Part shown: positions 1 to 12,200 of the stretch, in pieces
Layout: every line of letters begins with the position of its first letter
Numbering within the stretch: position 1 is the stretch's first letter
Source of the DNA: Clitoria ternatea
Taxonomy: Eukaryota > Streptophyta > Magnoliopsida > Fabales > Fabaceae
DNA length: 64,000 bases
Direction of reading: 5' to 3'
Assembly: GCA_037962975.1 (NCBI GenBank)
Contig: CM075676.1
Location: 93,318,001 to 93,382,000 of the forward strand
Notes under the pieces: model-generated
What the model was told of the DNA's origin: nothing
The model's input: only the letters and a program-made list of their open reading frames with translations
Databases searched by the model: none
Translations under genes and position numbers: made by a program

Positions 1-426
1 GATAAAAAAAAGTGATGAAAATAAAATAATTCAATTTGATTTTTTATATTGTTTGGGATTAGTTTTTAGTCAAACCTAATTGAAAAATCTTAACTCGGAT
101 ACAAACAAATAAATCTTATATTTTATTTTATCATTTGAACTCCCAATTAAGTTATATTACTTTATTTTAAAATATTTATAGTGTAAATTAAGATGTATTT
201 TTCTTAATTAAAGACTTAATTTGATTGAATGGATGAAAAAATAGGACATAATTTAAAGAAAAGTGATTTCCATTATTATTCATTATAGTATATACATTTA
301 AGGTTAGGATGTGGAATAACTAGTAGAATCCAATTTGGGAAGAAGTGTTTTAAATTGTGTTACCTGATTCCAACAAGAATAAAGTACATCTATTGAAAAG
401 AAATGGAAGAAAAGTAGAAAACAAAC
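1..426 (-). other. Partial intron of the amidotransferase gene
   Basis: AT-rich sequence following the GT donor at 426-425 of the amidotransferase exon. I see no coding continuation and no other feature. It is assigned as intron only because the exon ends cleanly at a donor in phase 0. Confidence 0.5.
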
Positions 427-747
427 CTGGTGGCCAAAGCAAATGCCAAGGATTTTCTTCTCCATGGCATCAAGAGTTTGCAACATGAAACACAGTTTGA
501 GGATCAAGTAATCATTTCCATATGCATTGCTGGGACTACCAGTGATAACAAAGGCATCATATTTGTGTAGGTCAGAGAAATCAGGGAAATCTCCCTCATA
601 GACTCTGAACAAATCCCACTTGTCTCCTTCATTCCCAAAAGCCTCAACATAAAGGTTGTAGTATCCACCATATACTCTCTCTACGTACTCAGAATCATGC
701 ACTGCTTGCAGCAGAGCAAACCTTCTGCTCTCACTGTAAATCATCAT
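427..747 (-). CDS. GGP: Gamma-glutamyl peptidase-like class I glutamine amidotransferase, first exon (partial gene)
   Basis: First coding exon, 107 codons, read from the ATG at 747 to a CAG codon followed by a GT donor at 426-425 (phase 0). It encodes the front half of a class I glutamine amidotransferase fold: an N-terminal RFALLQA strand, YGGYYNLYVEAFG, WDLFRVYEGDFPD, the VITGSPSNAYG segment, and the nucleophile elbow GICFGHQ, with the catalytic Cys at about residue 103. This order is that of plant gamma-glutamyl peptidases, cytosolic enzymes that remove gamma-Glu from glutathione conjugates in glucosinolate, camalexin or glutathione metabolism. A second ATG lies at 744; an upstream TTG is not a likely start. 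The remaining exons (His and Glu of the triad) should lie left of position 1; nothing in 1-426 on this strand resembles the expected next exon, so that stretch is taken as intron. A truncated gene cannot be excluded. Confidence 0.82.
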
Positions 748-862
748 CTTCAAGTTGTCAAGTATGAAGGCTTGGAATGAAGCTGAATTCAGGTGCTTGG
801 GATCTAGAAAACAAAAAGAGAGAAGTGAAAGTGTTGTGTGCTAGTTCGCAGACTAACCCACG

Positions 863-874
863 CTTTTATAGATA
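863..874 (-). promoter_or_regulatory. TATA box of the amidotransferase gene
   Basis: On the minus strand this reads TATCTATAAAAG. It lies about 116 bases upstream of the ATG at 747, giving an expected transcription start near 835 and a 5' UTR of about 90 bases. Confidence 0.6.
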
Positions 875-880
875 CACATG

Positions 881-1663
881 AGTAAAAGGAACCTTCCATT
901 TTTATACATCTCCTCGGTGGGGCCACAATTTAACCCCTGTTATTTTAATAAAATCAACAGCGGTTATAACGTTTTCCTTGTTTTAAATTCATTTATTTCG
1001 GTGTAAAAAAATTCAATGTTCACAGATGTATTTATTGTCCACCGCAAATAAAGTTTTTATATCGAGAGGATTACCAACTTTTGGTACATTCATTTATTCT
1101 CTCTAATTTTTTTTATCTTATTTAAATTACTAGTAGCATTTTACATTTCTTCAAAAAAAAAGTATTTAAATCTCTTTCTTCCTGCACCTAAAAAAGAGCG
1201 TCAGGCTAAAAGTTTTCCTAACAAAAAAATTAATTAAGATATGTTTGTTGTCTAGTATATATAATTACAATTAGTTTTTTTTAACTAATGATCTAAGTAA
1301 AAATATTTCTAATAAACTTATGTGAAGAATATTTAAAAATCAGTATAAATGAATTTTAATGATGTTTTTAAGTAAAAAGAAATTTCTTTTTACTTATTTA
1401 ACCAATACTTTAAAACAATTATTAGTATTTCCCTTACTTTTATTACCAGGCACATAGATTTAGTACACCACATACAATTTAATGAGTAGTCTCCAAACTT
1501 AAACCTGAGTGTATATGTGTTAAGGTTGGTAAAAAAAGGCCGTTTAGTTATAAATTTTTTTTTTGTCTTTTATGATACTTCTATCAGCTTTACATAAGAT
1601 ATTTCAACAAAAGAATATTTTTAGTTTAAAATTTACAAATTTATATTCTTATTTTAATCTTTA

Positions 1664-1699
<36 letters not shown>

Positions 1700-2298
1700 T
1701 CCTCTTCGGTTTGAATTGGAGTAGAGGCACATGACATAGATAATATAATTATTCATAAAAAAAATACATTGTCAAATAAAAGAGTTCCATTATTTAAATA
1801 ACAATATTTATATTACTTGAAATTTAAAATCTTTAAAAATATACATGACTATAAGTTCTCCATTCTAACGATAATAATGATATTATTATAAAATTATTAG
1901 AAATGTAGTAGTAATCCTATTAGGCTAAGATATTGCTGACAAAATCGTTAATTTATCTCTTAACCTTCTTTCTCTATATTTTTCTTGGAATTTGGTTGGA
2001 AGAAATTAAGTATTAAGGGTAGAAATATGTTGAGTCGGGCTAAGTTTTACAAAGCTTGAGACTAGCCTGTTACTTAATTGGAAGACTTAAGTATGTCTTG
2101 TTACTTGACGGATACTATATTTCTATGTATGGTCTGTCATACTTAAAAAGCTTTAAGTGTCATAATAGTTTGTATAAAAGTTTAATTTATATTAAAACTA
2201 AAAAATATACTACCAAATAAATATTAAATATCAATGAGCTTGTCTTAAATGAACAAATAAGCCTCTAAAAAATTAATAACCTATATAAAGTATATATT
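881..2298. other. Intergenic AT-rich DNA upstream of the amidotransferase gene
   Basis: No coding region or complete element recognised. It holds homopolymer A/T runs and a (TA)n microsatellite at 1669-1697. Confidence 0.6.
1669..1697. repeat. (TA)n microsatellite
   Basis: About 29 bases of uninterrupted TA dinucleotides. Likely polymorphic in length. Confidence 0.95.
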
Positions 2299-2832
2299 TG
2301 ATTCCGGTTTGATACTAACCTAGATTCTTAGACTCAGCACCAATCACAAAGTAAGCGTACCCGGTGTCCTTTTGTCAATGATAAGCCATATGGGAGCTCA
2401 CATGTGAAGAAATCCCACGAGACTCCGCTTACCGAGATCTAATAGATCTAGTATTGACTGGAGGATATAGGATAAACTAGGGCAGGTCGACTCTAAGACT
2501 TGCAGAGGATGTTAGGGATGTCCGTATTTGTATCAGTTTTCCCCATACTTTACAGAAAGGTACCAACACAGGTCATGTAGAACTCAATCACCATCTAACT
2601 CTGTAAATGCCTTGCATCTACTACAATTTAAGATATGTTCATTATTCTATAACTTGAGCTCCGATGTTAATTACTCGATATTGACTTGAGCGTCCGAGTG
2701 TCTTTGCAGGTAACACCTTATTTTTCCTTTCAACGTGTAATATCGATGTGTTGGCTAGACAAAATTACAATGAGAGTCTTTGATCCCAACCAAGTCCCCA
2801 TTGGACCGGTGTAAGAGATATACCTAGTATCC
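2299..2832 (+). mobile_element. Probable solo LTR of the TGATCCGG family
   Basis: Starts TGATTCCGG and contains the family's conserved middle motif TTGAGCGTCCGAGTGTCTTT (about 2685-2705), also seen at 6268, 60740 and, reversed, at 21190, 44757 and 49193. A 5-bp ATATT lies on both sides (2294-2298, 2833-2837), but in AT-rich DNA this is weak support, and the right end reads CC rather than CA. Length (534 bp) fits the other copies (about 520-610 bp). No internal region is attached. Confidence 0.5.
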
Positions 2833-3276
2833 ATATTGAAAGTTTTGTCCCCTGTATTAGATAGATCAATATTTAATTACCAATTTTACATATTAAAGTT
2901 AATTTTAACATATTTTAATCTTATAAATTTTATTTTATATATAGAAAACATCATGAATATTTATAAATTACAATACATAATAAATTATGATTTGTTTTAG
3001 AAAATCATATAAGAGTTGAAAAAAAAAAGCTAACTCGACATGTTTTTTTTTCAAAAGCCTAACTTTTTTAATCAAATGAACCTTTTTGAAAGTTATTTGC
3101 CTAATCCTATTAATTCTTAAAACTATACCTTAAATAAGCCAGGTCTTAGGTATCCTAACAAGAAATCTGATCTAATATTATTTATATTATTAAGTGTCAT
3201 GATAAATATTATTTATACATCTTTTGGTGTTCTTAATTTAACAAAACTTCTAATTTACTTTTATAAGCACGCATAA

Positions 3277-5340
3277 TATAACGTCCCCTTAGTAATTCCT
3301 AATATTTATCTCAGGGTCTGATTAAAATCAGAGTAAATTTTCACTTTCCAAACTTCTCCGGCAATAAATAGTAGGAACCTAAGTCCCACGTCACTCAAAA
3401 TACCCAAACCCTGGTGCTGGTAATGGATTATACAACTTTGGTAATCAATTACCATAGACCAGACTGTGCAGGAAAAAACACACTCTTCTGGTAATCGACT
3501 ACGTAATCGATTATCAGACACCCTTTTTTACATAATTATGCAGAATTTAGCCTTTGGGTCAACTTTCACACTACCTAACTTTCCCGTTTCAACTTCGATT
3601 ATTACAAAACTTCATGGGTATTATATTTCCCTTATTCTATATCTGCTGGCATAGTCCGTTCTCCAAAATTCCTTCATATGAGCCACCGATACACTTAAAT
3701 GCAATTTGCACCATTTTATGTAACAACACCTCTCAAATTACTTCAAATGCAACTCAAGCACCACTTTCTCTATGTAACCAACTTATAATTACGTCTAAGG
3801 GCCTACTGGTACCCTTCGGGGATTCTGGATCTCACTAGAACTCATTTTTACCCTTCTAGTTAGCTAAAAGCCATTGTTCTTTTCTAATAGATCATCAAGT
3901 TTTACATGGCTAGTACAATACCAACATCAACACATTATCAACCACAAGATGTATACACATAAATATATAGATCAGGTATATAATCACCCAACTACCCATA
4001 CTCAATTTAATATCATCACGATTGGCTCAATGCCAAAGGAAACCAAACAAAACCTACCAATACAAGTACATATAATTATTAAATGGCTCGGTGCCACAAC
4101 ATAAGCTACACAATCACCATTAACGGTTTCGTGCCGAATAATAATTAACATAGTTCTCATCACATCATTATCAACCATCATAATCAACATAGTTCTCACC
4201 ACATACATATGCATATATGTCATTATAGCCACACCTGGCCATTAGCATCATAAGCCACATCGTAACTCATTCATTCTCATCGATCATCGACTAACGCATA
4301 AACACATACATAACCATATCTTATCATAATCACAAATCTTCATCATAACATCAACATCTAGGTACTTCAATACATAAACATATACACACACACACAAACT
4401 ATTATCATAAGTCAAATATCCAAAACACTACACATGTATCAGCATAGCTACATACATATACATCAACATCGAAATCCCCTTGACATTGCTCCTAGTCTAT
4501 CTGGCACTGGTCTCTGCAACACCCATAGCATCCCTGTCTTCAATCACTAAAACAAATGTAAGGGTGAATGATTGACTATATAAATTAATATATATATATA
4601 TATATATATATATGTACGTATACTTATATAATGGGAAAAACATAGTATAGTGCAACACAGTCATCATTTCTCCTCACTAACTCAACACCAATTTCATAAT
4701 CCATTCACTTAATCATCATTTAATTAGCATCAATCTCGTCATTTATTTCAAATAACCTATTATCATCATTAATATAATTACCAACACTTCATCAATAATT
4801 TAATCAACATCAACTCAACTATAGTCACCACTGACTCTTAATCAGTCATAAAAATAAACTCTAGTATTTAGATACTAAAAGGATCGCCCGTCAGCTGTAG
4901 GTCCTACCTGACACGTCGTGAACTCTACCTGGTCCACTGAGCTCGCCTGGTTCCCTACCTGACCACTGGGTAGCTCAATGGGGCCATAAACGACCACTGG
5001 AATAAAAAACGAGGGGTAATCTATATCGATCGATCGTCCACACCACACAACATGTATATTAAGTAGTTATACATCATCAAGAGCTCAAATTAAATCAACA
5101 TTTCTCATTCTTATTTAAATAGTTCATCACACTCAGTCCCGGCATAATAGTCATAACCCTGGGACAACCATATAAGTCACCCAGGTCACCAACTCATCAA
5201 CAACATCATTTATATTTTGCTATTTACCATCATAGTTGACAAACTTTGATTCCTCAATCATGTGATTCATTCTCAAACATCAACAACCTCATTCACAGTG
5301 CTTCATTATCAAGATGGAAGAAATAGAAAAAGAAAGTGAG
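3277..5340 (+). mobile_element. Long LTR relic with GTAATCGATTAC dyads (family X, copy 1)
   Basis: The left end reads ATAACGTCCCC, a decayed TGTAACRTCC terminus. The first ~1 kb matches, in reverse complement, the sequence at 36290-38376 (for example GATTAAAATCAGAGTAAATTT at 3321 against 38310-38336), and 4880-5030 matches, in reverse complement, 18940-19130. It carries imperfect GTAATCGATTAC dyads at 3419-3433, 3440-3454, 3490-3502 and 3503-3515. No protein-coding domain is recognisable; the short ORFs here are not coding. The right end is uncertain. Element orientation cannot be fixed because both termini are TGTAAC/GTTACA-like. Confidence 0.55.
4588..4613. repeat. (TA)n microsatellite
   Basis: About 26 bases of TA dinucleotides inside the family X LTR relic. 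Confidence 0.95.
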
Positions 5341-5771
5341 GTTACTAAAACTTAATTTTTGCTATAGATAGAAAGGAATGAGGTGAGATTTTTTAATTAA
5401 ATATTAATAATTTAATAAATATATTAAAAATTATTGTAATAAACCCACTAGGGTTGTCTAGTGATGGAGTAATTAGTTAATCCCATTATAAGGTTTTATA
5501 ACCTTTGAATAAACAAAAAAAAAAGATATTACAATACAAAATTATATTTTATACATCAAATTTAAATTTTTTACTTATATAACCAGGTTTAAATGTGTTT
5601 TTAACATCTAACTACATTTGGTCTCTATGTTATCTCCTTTTTCAAGAAATATAGACTGACTATTTTTAGGATATAGGGGTCAAGTCAATGAAAATTTAAC
5701 ATGGGAATCAATTTCAATTAGAAATTAAAACACATGACTTAAAAATTATTTAACACTATATTTAATTTATT

Positions 5772-6651
5772 GGGTTAAATATATTTTTATTAATTTTTGG
5801 ATTTGGTACCCCAATGAATTTTTTATTAGTTTCGTTCCTTATGTTACTGAATATGTTAAAATTGGTTCCTGATCCAGTCTAGATACCAGCCCAAGGGTTA
5901 GAGGGTAATTTCACCTACTTGCTGGGATTCAACCGGTGTTGCGATTGATACCTCGGATTCAATAAACGATATGGGTCACTCTCGACATACCAAAAAGTCC
6001 AGGTCATCACATGGCACATCGAAAAGTGATTTGTCAACTCGACAAATAGTACAAGGTACATTGTGGGAAAAGACGTGCAGAGGCGCCCATGTCATATGGC
6101 AGCCTTTTTGCAGAGTTGCACTGACACACTCTGCAGAATGTTACCTAACCCCAAAGGACTCATACGTTACTTGCATGCATGCATATAAATAGAGGGCAAT
6201 TCACAATGAAGGTACGTTACACACTATGCATAACCTGCGTTTAAGTTCTCAGGCATTCTCAGCTAACTTGAGCGTCGGAGTCCCTTTGCATGTGACACCA
6301 CCTTCTGCTTCTCAACGTGTGAGACCGGTGTGTTGGATCTCTAGGGCCTTATCTCCCCACTGGAATAAGGATTATAATAACGGATCCCCACTGGACCGGT
6401 GTACAAATCTCGCAGGACAGGATATCTTTACGACTGGTTGCCATACCGGACTCGCTACCCCGGTTCAGACCAGTTCAGTTCCTAAAATATAACATTGTTA
6501 ACTCAACTACTATCTAAATACACAAATATAATGTCATATGTCTTTTGTTTTGTCATTCAATAACATAAGTATCAAAACCAATAAAACAATAACTCAAACC
6601 AAAACTAAAAATTGATAAAAAAAAATCAGAGATGAATAACATATTTAACCC
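5772..6651. mobile_element. Mutator-type MITE split by a solo LTR
   Basis: Terminal inverted repeats GGGTTAAATAT (5772-5782) and ATATTTAACCC (6641-6651), flanked by a perfect 9-bp duplication TAATTTATT (5763-5771 and 6652-6660), the target-site length typical of Mutator-like elements. There is no transposase. Removing the solo LTR at 5870-6477 leaves about 267 bp. Related diverged copies lie at 59079-59464 and 61514-61860, sharing the internal motif GTTACTGAATATGTTAAAAT. Confidence 0.8.
5870..6477 (+). mobile_element. Solo LTR, TGATCCGG family, 608 bp
   Basis: Starts TGATCC, ends AGTTCA, and is flanked by a perfect 5-bp duplication GTTCC (5865-5869, 6478-6482). A TATA-like box TATAAATAGA lies at about 6183-6192, followed by the conserved downstream motif TTGAGCGTCGGAGTCCCTTT (6268-6287) and repeated ACCGGTGT boxes. 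It inserted into the Mutator-type MITE, so it is the younger of the two. Probably a Ty3/gypsy Tat-like LTR (inference from the R-region motif); no internal domain survives. Confidence 0.82.
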
Positions 6652-6660
6652 TAATTTATT

Positions 6661-8984
6661 TCTATCTACCTTTACATTCATATAAACAAGGCAAAAAATT
6701 CATTTTTCTATTTTTGTCTAACAAAATAACTTGCCTTTCATTTTTTTTATCCCCCCACAATTATTTCAGTCCCATTAATCTCTTTGTCCAAACAAAACCA
6801 ATAGTTAATTACTTATACATCGCATTCAAAAGGAAGGAAGGAAGAGGATTTCCTATGGAATTAATCAAACATATAGTTGATCACTTATATGTCGCCTCAC
6901 ATACATGGATAGGGCAAAAAAATTTTAAGAAAACATTACTTGCAAGAAAAATTAAAAAGTCGAAGGAAAAATTATAGGACACGAAAATAACATTTATTAT
7001 TTTTTAATTAATTATGTAAAATGTTTTAAAATGTTGATATAAATAATTTTATTTTATGTTTTTTTCCCACATTTTAATAGTTAAAGATAGATGTTGATAT
7101 AAATAAAACTGTTTTCAAGGAAAGGGTTGTCAATAGGAAATTGTGGATCTTAGTCAAGAAGTTAGGTGTGGAGGTTCATATTCTAACAATTATTATTTGT
7201 TGACAAAAAAAAAGGGTATTCTGATTGGTTTTGTAATCTCATGTTATGTATTTCTGCAGCTAATTAAGATACTGGCTGCTCATTTTGATATGTTCCTTTT
7301 CTGTACTGCAATGGGAGTACCTCTGATACTATACTTTTAATGAATTTGCTTTGATTATAAAAAGAAAAAAAAGCAAACAATTTCCTAAAATGTGTGCATA
7401 TAAATAGCAAATAAAATGAGGTAGAATAATAAGTCATTAGTATCACACAAGAATATCTGTCTGTATTTTTTTTATTTTTTAATAAGATTTCAGATTTAAT
7501 TTTCTATTCATATAGGCTATCTTACTCTTATTAAGATTTTGTTTTTTGCACTCTACTGTTTTTAGGATTTTGTTTGATTATGTTATGACACCGTATTTAG
7601 TTTTACATATTCATGTTTATATTACTCACACAATACTTTGTTCATTTAAACTTATTCATTAATTTTAAATATCTAATATTGGATTACATGAATGTAATTC
7701 AATTACCTTTTATGTATACAATAAACATGTATATACATGAATATTTAATTTTCTAAAAAGAAAAATAAAAATTTAAAAGTTAACATCGGTTATATAATGA
7801 TATTTTATCATAATATCAACCAAGGCCCACGCTAACTTTAACGTAAGTTTTCAAAGTATTAGTCGACAATAACCTAATTGTTACCCTTAACTTCCAGTTT
7901 TACTAGTTAACATTGGCTTCTCACCAACACAAACTAGCTAAACTCTTGTAGTAAGTCTGCGGTTACAATGATGTTTTTAGTATGTGTTCAAAAGAAAAAA
8001 AAAACTCATTTTACAGACATACTCCCATGTAAAAATTAAGGCCCACTAGATTTGATAAGAAAATGTACCAAACAAAGGTTATAAAGTATATCTATTATGA
8101 AGTATGAAAACTGAGATCCGCTAAACTTCTTTTTCTATTATAAGTTGACAAGATGAGCCAACATATAAAAAGAAATATTCCAATCCTTTCCTACAATTTT
8201 GTTATATTTTTTTTTGTTTAAATGTTTTTAATTAGTCTCTAAACTTTGGACAATTTTAATTTTAATTTCTCATAAAATACATGGAAATTAACCTTTTATG
8301 CTTAATCCCATCGGCACAAAGATATTCACATTAATATATGTGGACTATTTATATTAGGATAATTTATTATTTAACTTAATTTTACTTGACCCTAACTAAT
8401 ATACATTCCGTTTGATATATAATTAAGGAAACAAAATTATAAAAATAAAAATATTTAAAAATTAATATTGATTATTCACGCCAAAACTTCATTTGACCAT
8501 AACATCTTTCTTCGACTGATTCCAACAGTATCCCAAACATGCGAATAATAAATTACCCTAACCCAAGTATAACGAATGACGCTAAAATAAAATTTGTAGA
8601 TTCTTTTTACAATAGATTGGGAAGGGAAGTGTTTGACGGTTTACATCTCAAAACTTGAGTTATCGGTAAATCATTATACAAGCTTTAGTTTATGTCAAAT
8701 GATGAAACCATCCCAAAACGAGTGGCCCACAAATTTACGTGAAATCATTCCATTGAAGCATGCAATTAGATTACTAATTTCATATATTTTTTTTAATTAT
8801 ATAGAAACTAAAACTAATAATTTTAAAATTAAGAACCCAAACAAAAAAAATAGTCGAAAATTTAGACAATAACATATTTAACATCCCCTTCTTCTGAAAT
8901 CGAATGTGGCAACAGCAGTAATTTGATGCAATCGAAGCCTACCACTGAAAATTCGCAGTATTTTAACACAAGCAAAGGAGTAAA
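6661..8984. other. Intergenic AT-rich DNA
   Basis: No convincing gene, RNA or complete element. Short ORFs here have no recognisable domain and AT-driven composition. Confidence 0.6.
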
Positions 8985-9277
8985 TCGATGTATCAAAAAA
9001 TGTAACAAACATCTTTATGTAACTTCATTCATCGGCCTTGAGATAGAATAATCTTGGTATAAGGTTTATTAAGATTAGAATCAAGTAACACAACATATAA
9101 AATATTGAAAAGAGCATTAAAAAAAAAAACTTGTCCGCAAGAATAAAATATGGTTTGAGTACATCACAAGCAAAATTATCATGGCAACACCGCTTTAGCA
9201 TAGTGCTCCAGCAGGGGGACAAAAAATAGATTTGTTAAACCAAATAGAAAAACAGAACAAAACTACATTCTTCTCAG
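8985..9277 (-). other. Probable 3' UTR of the LisH/SRP40 gene
   Basis: Sequence after the TAA at 9280-9278. AATAAA-like signals on the minus strand (TTTATT on the plus strand near 9065) suggest 3' end formation about 200-290 bases after the stop. The exact end cannot be seen. Confidence 0.4.
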
Positions 9278-12200
9278 TTAGTCATCATCAGAATAATTGA
9301 ACTTTACTGAATGAGATTGTAAATCAATCTGTCCACCCCGATAGGTCCCACGTTTCTTCTTGGTCTTCTCATGACGAAAATCCCTGTATCAGCCACAGAC
9401 AAGTGTGATTTAACCAAGAGAAAGAGAGAGAGGGGATCATGCATATTGATATTACCATAATTCAGCATGTTTTAAATAATTACATTGAATGATAGCACTA
9501 ATTATGCATAACATCGAAAGAAGGAAAAAGTATCCTTGTATTTGGGTTTAGAATTTTGAAATTGATATCTCTGCAGAGTTTTGATAATACTACAAAATTC
9601 TAATTATTCTTAGCATAAATAACAGGAATTTCAAATGACATCAGATAAAAAAAATTCTAATTTTTTTCTTTTTTGTTTAACTCATCTTAGATGACCATTT
9701 ATAATTAATTTCATTATTGACTCTTCTTATAATCATCACTTATTACGAGTTTAACAGTATCTAGATTATAAAAATCTCCATCCCAGAGAAAATCAAAGAG
9801 AGAATTTGAGATGAGAGTACTTTGTGTGTGTTTTTACTAACTCAGAATTACAAGGGTGGCCTTATTTATAGAGCTTAGAAGTGTACAAGAGACAATACCC
9901 AAACTAACACAGTTATAACCTCCTACAATCTGGAATTAAAAGTCTGAGTTAACCGGGTTGTGAGAGAGGGCAACTGCACTTTGGTTGTCATACAGAATGG
10001 TAGGAATGCCTATAGGAACCTGAAGTTCTTAAAGGAGAGACTATAATCATAGTATTTCTTGACTGACAAGGGCCATACTTTTGTATTCAACTTCTGTGGT
10101 AGATCTTGCAACAACTGACTGCTTTATGGATCACCATGAAATGAGGTTAGGTCCCAAAAAAAAACACTAAAGGTGGACCTTCTATCATCTGGATCAGAGG
10201 CCCAATCTGCATCATAGAATGCAATCATTTGAAGTTGAGTGGAAGAGTGAACAGGCTGCAGATGTAGACCGCAAGATATAGCACCCTTAAGGTATCTTCA
10301 GATCCTTTTGACAGCTGTCCAATGGTCCTATGGGAGAGGACGTGTATTGACAGACTTTGTATATAGAGAAGCTAAGTTCAGGCCTGGTAATAATCAAGTA
10401 TTGCAGGGGCTCCAACAACTGATCTGTAGAGAGATGGATCAGCGAAGGCTGCTGCTCCATCCTTGGTAAGTTTGCATCCACTAATCATGGGTGAGGAGAT
10501 ACTCTTAGCCTCGGCCATATCAGTTTTCTTTAGCAAATCTCTGATGTATTTGGATTGTGAGAGGAGAGCCATCTTTGAGAGACTTGACCTCAATGCAGAG
10601 GAGGTAGTCAAGGGTGCCTAGTTGTTTTAGAGCAAAAACAGAGTTAAGATGATCAACCAATTGTTGTATGGATTGAGTCGAGTTTCCAATGACTATAATG
10701 TCATCTGCATACACCAATAGATAAACTACTGTTCTATTCTGAGAGTATTTAAAAGTGAAGGATCACACTTGCTACTGTTGACTCCCAGAGTGAGTAAGGT
10801 GGACTTGACCTTATCAAACCAGGTCCTAGGAGCCTGTTTGAGTCCATATAGGGATTTATGTAGGCGACAAACAAGTTGCTTATTAAGATCCTCAAAACCA
10901 GGAGGCTTCACCATACACACCTCTTCCTGTAGGACACCATCCTGAAAAGCATTGTTGACATCAAGTTGTTTGAAGGCATGTCCTTTTGTTAAGGCTAAAG
11001 TGAGTATCAGTCGAATGGTTACTGGTTTAATTACTGGTGAAAAAGTCTCATGAAAATAAAAACCAAGCTTTTGGTGGAAGCCCTTGGCATCAGCCTTGCC
11101 TTGTACTTGTTAATTGTGCCACCTGGGTTTTCCTTATTTGCAGCCTATAGCAGTTCTGTTTGGAGGTAAGGGAACCAAAGAACAAGTGCCATTCTTGATA
11201 AGAGCCTGAAATTCAGCCTGCATAGCTGAGAGCGATTATGGAACAGCCAAGGCTCATTTTACAGATTTAGGTTCTAAGTGAGTGAGGAGCAGAGTGGGGT
11301 TGGGTCCAGGCTGAAAAAAAGACATTTTTAGAACTGGTGATCATTGGGTGAACATTAGAAGGATGAGTACAGATGAATGGTGTGGTGACAGTAGGCTGAG
11401 GAAGGGAAGAAATAGTGGTGGGGGGGGGTGGCTCAACTGAATTAAGGGGTGTGATCATTGAGGAACCAAGATTAGTGGGGAAAATTACAGGAATATAAGG
11501 AGTAGGTGGGAGTGTAGAAAGGATAGGAGATGAGGAAAACAACTCAAGGTATGGAAATCTAGTTTCATTGAACAAGACATCTTTGGAAATAAAGAGTCTT
11601 CCCTCAAGTGAAAGACACTTGTAACCCTTGTGAGATGTGAAATATCCTAAGAATAAGCATTTAGTGGACCTAATCTGAAATTTTTGTTTGTTATAAGGCC
11701 GAAGTAAAGGGAAGCACAACCTACTAAATATTCTAAGAAATTGGTATTCACGTATTTGATTAAAGAGTATACTATTTGATAGGGAATTTTGGACTGTTAA
11801 AGAGATAGGCTGAGGTGAGAAAGGCATGGTCTCAAAACTTGATATGCAGAGAGGCTTGGGCAAGAAAGGTGAGGCCTAGGTCTGTTATATCCCTATGTTT
11901 GCATTCAACAACCCCATTTTGGTGATGGGTGTGGGACAGATTAGTCTATGAATAATTCCACATTCAGCAAGCTATTTAGTGAATGGTCTAAATTCCCCTC
12001 CCCAATCAGTTTGGAGGGACCTGATTGGGACCCCAAATTGGAGTTCTACCATTTTCTTAGAATTCTAAAAGGTGATTTGTAAGTGTGCTTGAAGCAGCAT
12101 CGAAGATGAGTTGCCTTGCTGTGTCAGATTAACTGAGAGATCAGTGGAGTCCTTGAAACGCTCCAATTGAGCTTCCTGCGCAAGGAGAAGTGCCTCAACC

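Noticed and set aside
3306..4232. Small ORFs of 60-94 codons
   Set aside because: They lie in a non-coding LTR relic whose second copy does not keep the frames.
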